Of a stretch of DNA of 64,000 nt, positions 62,064 through 64,000 are shown piece by piece. This stretch comes from JAXMCI01 sp046349435 (GTDB lineage: Bacteria > Pseudomonadota > Alphaproteobacteria > Dongiales > Dongiaceae): assembly GCA_046349435.1 (NCBI GenBank), contig JAXMCI010000011.1, positions 124,001-188,000 of the forward strand. Direction: 5' to 3'. Every line of letters starts with the position of its first letter. The stretch's first letter is position 1. A program made the position numbers and the translations under genes. Below the pieces are notes generated by a model, which was not told the DNA's origin, searched no databases, and saw nothing but the letters and a program-made list of their open reading frames with translations.

Positions 62064-62588
62064 GTGGAGCGCGTAACCATCTCCCTCGACGACTCGCTGC
62101 TGGCGGACTTCGACCGGTACATCGCCCGCAAGGGCTACCAGAACCGCTCCGAGGCGGTGCGCGACCTGGTGCGCGACCGGCTGGAGCAGGACCGGCCGGG
62201 CGATGCCGAGCCCGGCTACTCGGTCGGCTGCGTCTCCTACGTCTACGACCACCATCGCCGCGACCTGGCGCAGCGGCTGACCGGCGTGCAGCACGACCAC
62301 CACGACATCGTGCTGTCCTCGCTGCACGTCCACCTCGATCACGAGAACTGCCTCGAGGTCACCCTGCTGCGCGGCCCCACCCCCGAGGTGCGGGCCTTCG
62401 CCGAGACGCTGGTCGCCGAGACCGGCGTGCGGCACGGCCGGATCGCGCTCACCGCCGTCGAGGTCGCCGCCGGCGGTCATCGCCACGAGCATGGCCACGA
62501 CCATGCCCACGGCCATGATCACCCGCACGATCACGGTCACGCGCCGGGCTCGGCCTACACCCACCTCCATCTGAAGCCGAAGACCTGA
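62064..62588 (+). CDS. nikR: Nickel-responsive regulator NikR with histidine-rich tail
   Basis: The 174-residue protein has a ribbon-helix-helix DNA-binding domain (about residues 1-45, VTISLDDSLLADFDRYIARK) and a C-terminal ACT-like nickel domain with the ligands His and Cys in HDHHDIVLSS, LHVHLDHENCLEV. After about residue 138 it adds a tail rich in His (GGHRHEHGHDHAHGHDH and on), absent from standard NikR. The GTG start has AAGGAG upstream. It diverges from the hyp operon and permease remnant, which it probably represses when nickel is plentiful. Confidence 0.9.
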   Translation: MERVTISLDDSLLADFDRYIARKGYQNRSEAVRDLVRDRLEQDRPGDAEPGYSVGCVSYVYDHHRRDLAQRLTGVQHDHHDIVLSSLHVHLDHENCLEVTLLRGPTPEVRAFAETLVAETGVRHGRIALTAVEVAAGGHRHEHGHDHAHGHDHPHDHGHAPGSAYTHLHLKPKT

Positions 62589-62934
62589 GCCGGCCGCCGG
62601 CGCCGCCGCCGGGCCCCGCATCATAGGCGGCCGGCATCGATGCCGCGCCGTCGCCGCGGGTTCGGCCCTGCCGGTCCCCTGCCTGGCCTGGGTCGGCGCC
62701 GCAGGAAAATTCGCTCGCGCAACCGAATTTCCTCGCAAATGCCGCCGCCGTCGCCACATCTGGCTAGGCAGTGCCACGTGGCCGGATCGAGCTGCCCCAT
62801 CCTGGTGCGGCCGTGGCGCAGGCCTCCCGCCATTCCCTCGATCCCCCCACCCTCATCGGAAGGCGGTCTGCAGTGAAGGCATGCAAGCAGGCGAGCACGC
62901 TCGCCGGCAGGACCGCGCGCCCGAGCGCGGCCCG
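62589..62934. other. Intergenic region before the desaturase
   Basis: About 345 bases without a supported gene. GC-rich inverted repeats just after the nikR stop (62590-62625) may terminate it. A perfect 14-base palindrome CGGCATCGATGCCG lies at 62632-62645. The part around 62705-62745 is AT-richer and could hold the desaturase promoter, but no clear -35/-10 pair is seen. Confidence 0.4.
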
Positions 62935-64000
62935 ATGCGGGCCCCGCGGCGGCGATGGCCTCCGCGTCGGCCGGGCGGCTTCGTGACCCCGGGGCGCGGA
63001 ACGGATCCGTCTTCCGGCCCGGCCGACTCCGGCAACTTCCCTGGCGACGTCCCCGGCGATGTCCCCGGCCACGCCGGCCTGCGCGCCTCGGTACGCCCGT
63101 TCGCCTCCAGCAGCATGCTCCTCGGCATCGGGCAGATCGCCAGCTCCTTCCTGCCGCTGCTCGCCGTGATGGCGCTGATGTACCTGACGCTGCAGGTGAG
63201 CTACGGCCTCACGCTGCTGCTGGCGGTTCTCGCCGCCGGCCTCACCGTCCGCGTCTTCATCATCCAGCATGATTGCGGGCATGGATCGTTCTTCCGGTCG
63301 CGTCGGACGAACGATGCGCTGGGCTGGCTCTGCAGCCTGTTCACGCTCACGCCCTACACGAACTGGCGACGGCAGCACGCCGGTCACCATGCCAACTGGA
63401 ACAACCTCGACCGGCGCCAGAGCGGCAGCGACATCTACTCCACCTGCCTGACGACCGAGGAGTACGGCCGGCTGGGCCGGTGGCGGCGCGCCGCCTACCG
63501 TCTCGTCCGCAACCCGCTAGTGTCGCTGGTCCTGCTGCCCCCCCTGGTCTTCCTGCTGCTCTACCGGCTTCCGTTCGACACGCCGAAGGCCTGGAAGCAG
63601 GAACGGCGCGGCGTCCATCTCACCAACCTCGCCCTCGCGACCGTCCTGGTCGCGCTCGGCGCCACGCTCGGGTTTCGTGCGGTGCTGCTGGTGCAGCTGC
63701 CGATCTGGGGCTTCGCCGCCATCATCGGCGTGTGGCTGTTCTCGCTCCAGCATCGCTTCGAGCACTCGTACTGGGCGAGGCAGGGGACCTGGAGCGCCGA
63801 TGCCGCATCGCTGCTCGGCAGCTCTCACCTGAAGCTGCCGAGGCTGATGCAGTGGTTCACGGGAAACATCGGCTTCCATCACGTTCACCACCTCAATCCC
63901 CGGATCCCCAACTACCGGCTCGAGGCATGCCACGCCGGCACCCCGGCGATCCAGGGCGGGCCCGTCCTGACGCTCCGGGCGGCGCTCGGCGCCTGGCGCT
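62935..64000 (+). CDS. Membrane fatty acid desaturase, 3' end missing
   Basis: The frame runs off the right edge after about 355 residues. It shows the three histidine boxes of membrane desaturases: QHDCGHGSFF, RQHAGHHANWNN and GFHHVHHLNPRIPNYRL, with hydrophobic segments between them. It introduces a double bond into membrane acyl chains using di-iron chemistry. The start is uncertain: ATG 62935 is used, with in-frame alternatives at 62881 (ATG, GAAGG close upstream) and 62983 (GTG); the first 50 residues are low-complexity. Not linked to its neighbours by function. Confidence 0.88.
   Translation, partial: MRAPRRRWPPRRPGGFVTPGRGTDPSSGPADSGNFPGDVPGDVPGHAGLRASVRPFASSSMLLGIGQIASSFLPLLAVMALMYLTLQVSYGLTLLLAVLAAGLTVRVFIIQHDCGHGSFFRSRRTNDALGWLCSLFTLTPYTNWRRQHAGHHANWNNLDRRQSGSDIYSTCLTTEEYGRLGRWRRAAYRLVRNPLVSLVLLPPLVFLLLYRLPFDTPKAWKQERRGVHLTNLALATVLVALGATLGFRAVLLVQLPIWGFAAIIGVWLFSLQHRFEHSYWARQGTWSADAASLLGSSHLKLPRLMQWFTGNIGFHHVHHLNPRIPNYRLEACHAGTPAIQGGPVLTLRAALGAWR

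Noticed and set aside
62632..62645. Perfect palindrome CGGCATCGATGCCG after nikR
   Set aside because: Short GC-rich palindromes are frequent in this genome and it lies where neither a terminator nor a promoter can be placed with confidence.

Overview
The window is 64 kb of very GC-rich DNA, densely packed with genes, with many GTG starts and many 4-base start/stop overlaps. Gene content (Dpp-type and betaine transporters, dimethylglycine-dehydrogenase-like flavoproteins, a carnitine catabolic operon, NikR and hyp genes) and the GTCATTGCCGGG-type palindromic extragenic elements point to an alphaproteobacterium of the Rhizobiales/Rhodospirillales kind. I cannot name the species. I see no rRNA, tRNA or CRISPR. 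Three GTCAT-type palindromic elements (27703, 38458, 51964) lie between genes.

Layout. (1) 1-6925: a peptide-type ABC importer with an S9 peptidase inside the operon. (2) 6945-7673: a cysteine-bearing U32-like protein behind a perfect FNR/FixK-type box. (3) 7.7-10.5 kb: an AT-richer acquired island holding a DUF4411 PIN-like protein, an XRE/ImmA-type metalloprotease and a serine recombinase, with gene debris at its edges. (4) 10506-13995: a carnitine degradation operon (thioesterase, carnitine dehydrogenase, beta-keto acid cleavage enzyme) and its GlxA/CdhR-like regulator. (5) 14171-21830: a second Dpp-type importer without its own binding protein, an EamA exporter, an MFS carrier and a HyuA-type hydantoinase. 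(6) 21961-29522: a phosphonate-monoester-hydrolase-like enzyme divergent from an ABC importer whose binding-protein gene occurs twice, once at each end of the operon.

(7) 29539-43747 appears devoted to quaternary or N-methylated amines: a betaine-type ABC importer co-translated with a covalent-flavin/GcvT dehydrogenase, a DeoR repressor, a sugar-porter MFS, a DapA-like aldolase, and a second FAD/GcvT dehydrogenase sandwiched between two choline-kinase-like phosphotransferases. The repeated pairing of kinases with demethylating-type flavoproteins suggests a catabolic route I cannot match to a characterised pathway. (8) 43820-45443: a HipBA toxin-antitoxin pair. (9) 45605-55293: mostly housekeeping or lone metabolic genes (hydrolase, acyl-CoA dehydrogenase, D-2-hydroxyacid dehydrogenase, a methyltransferase-glycosyltransferase fusion, TsaC/Sua5, CysQ), small hypotheticals and a GntR regulator.

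(10) 55375-62588: a complete hypFCDEAB nickel-hydrogenase maturation operon without hydrogenase structural genes in the window, a remnant of a HoxN/NixA-type nickel permease that reads in frame into hypF, and a divergent NikR with a histidine-rich tail. (11) 62935-64000: a membrane fatty acid desaturase cut by the right edge.
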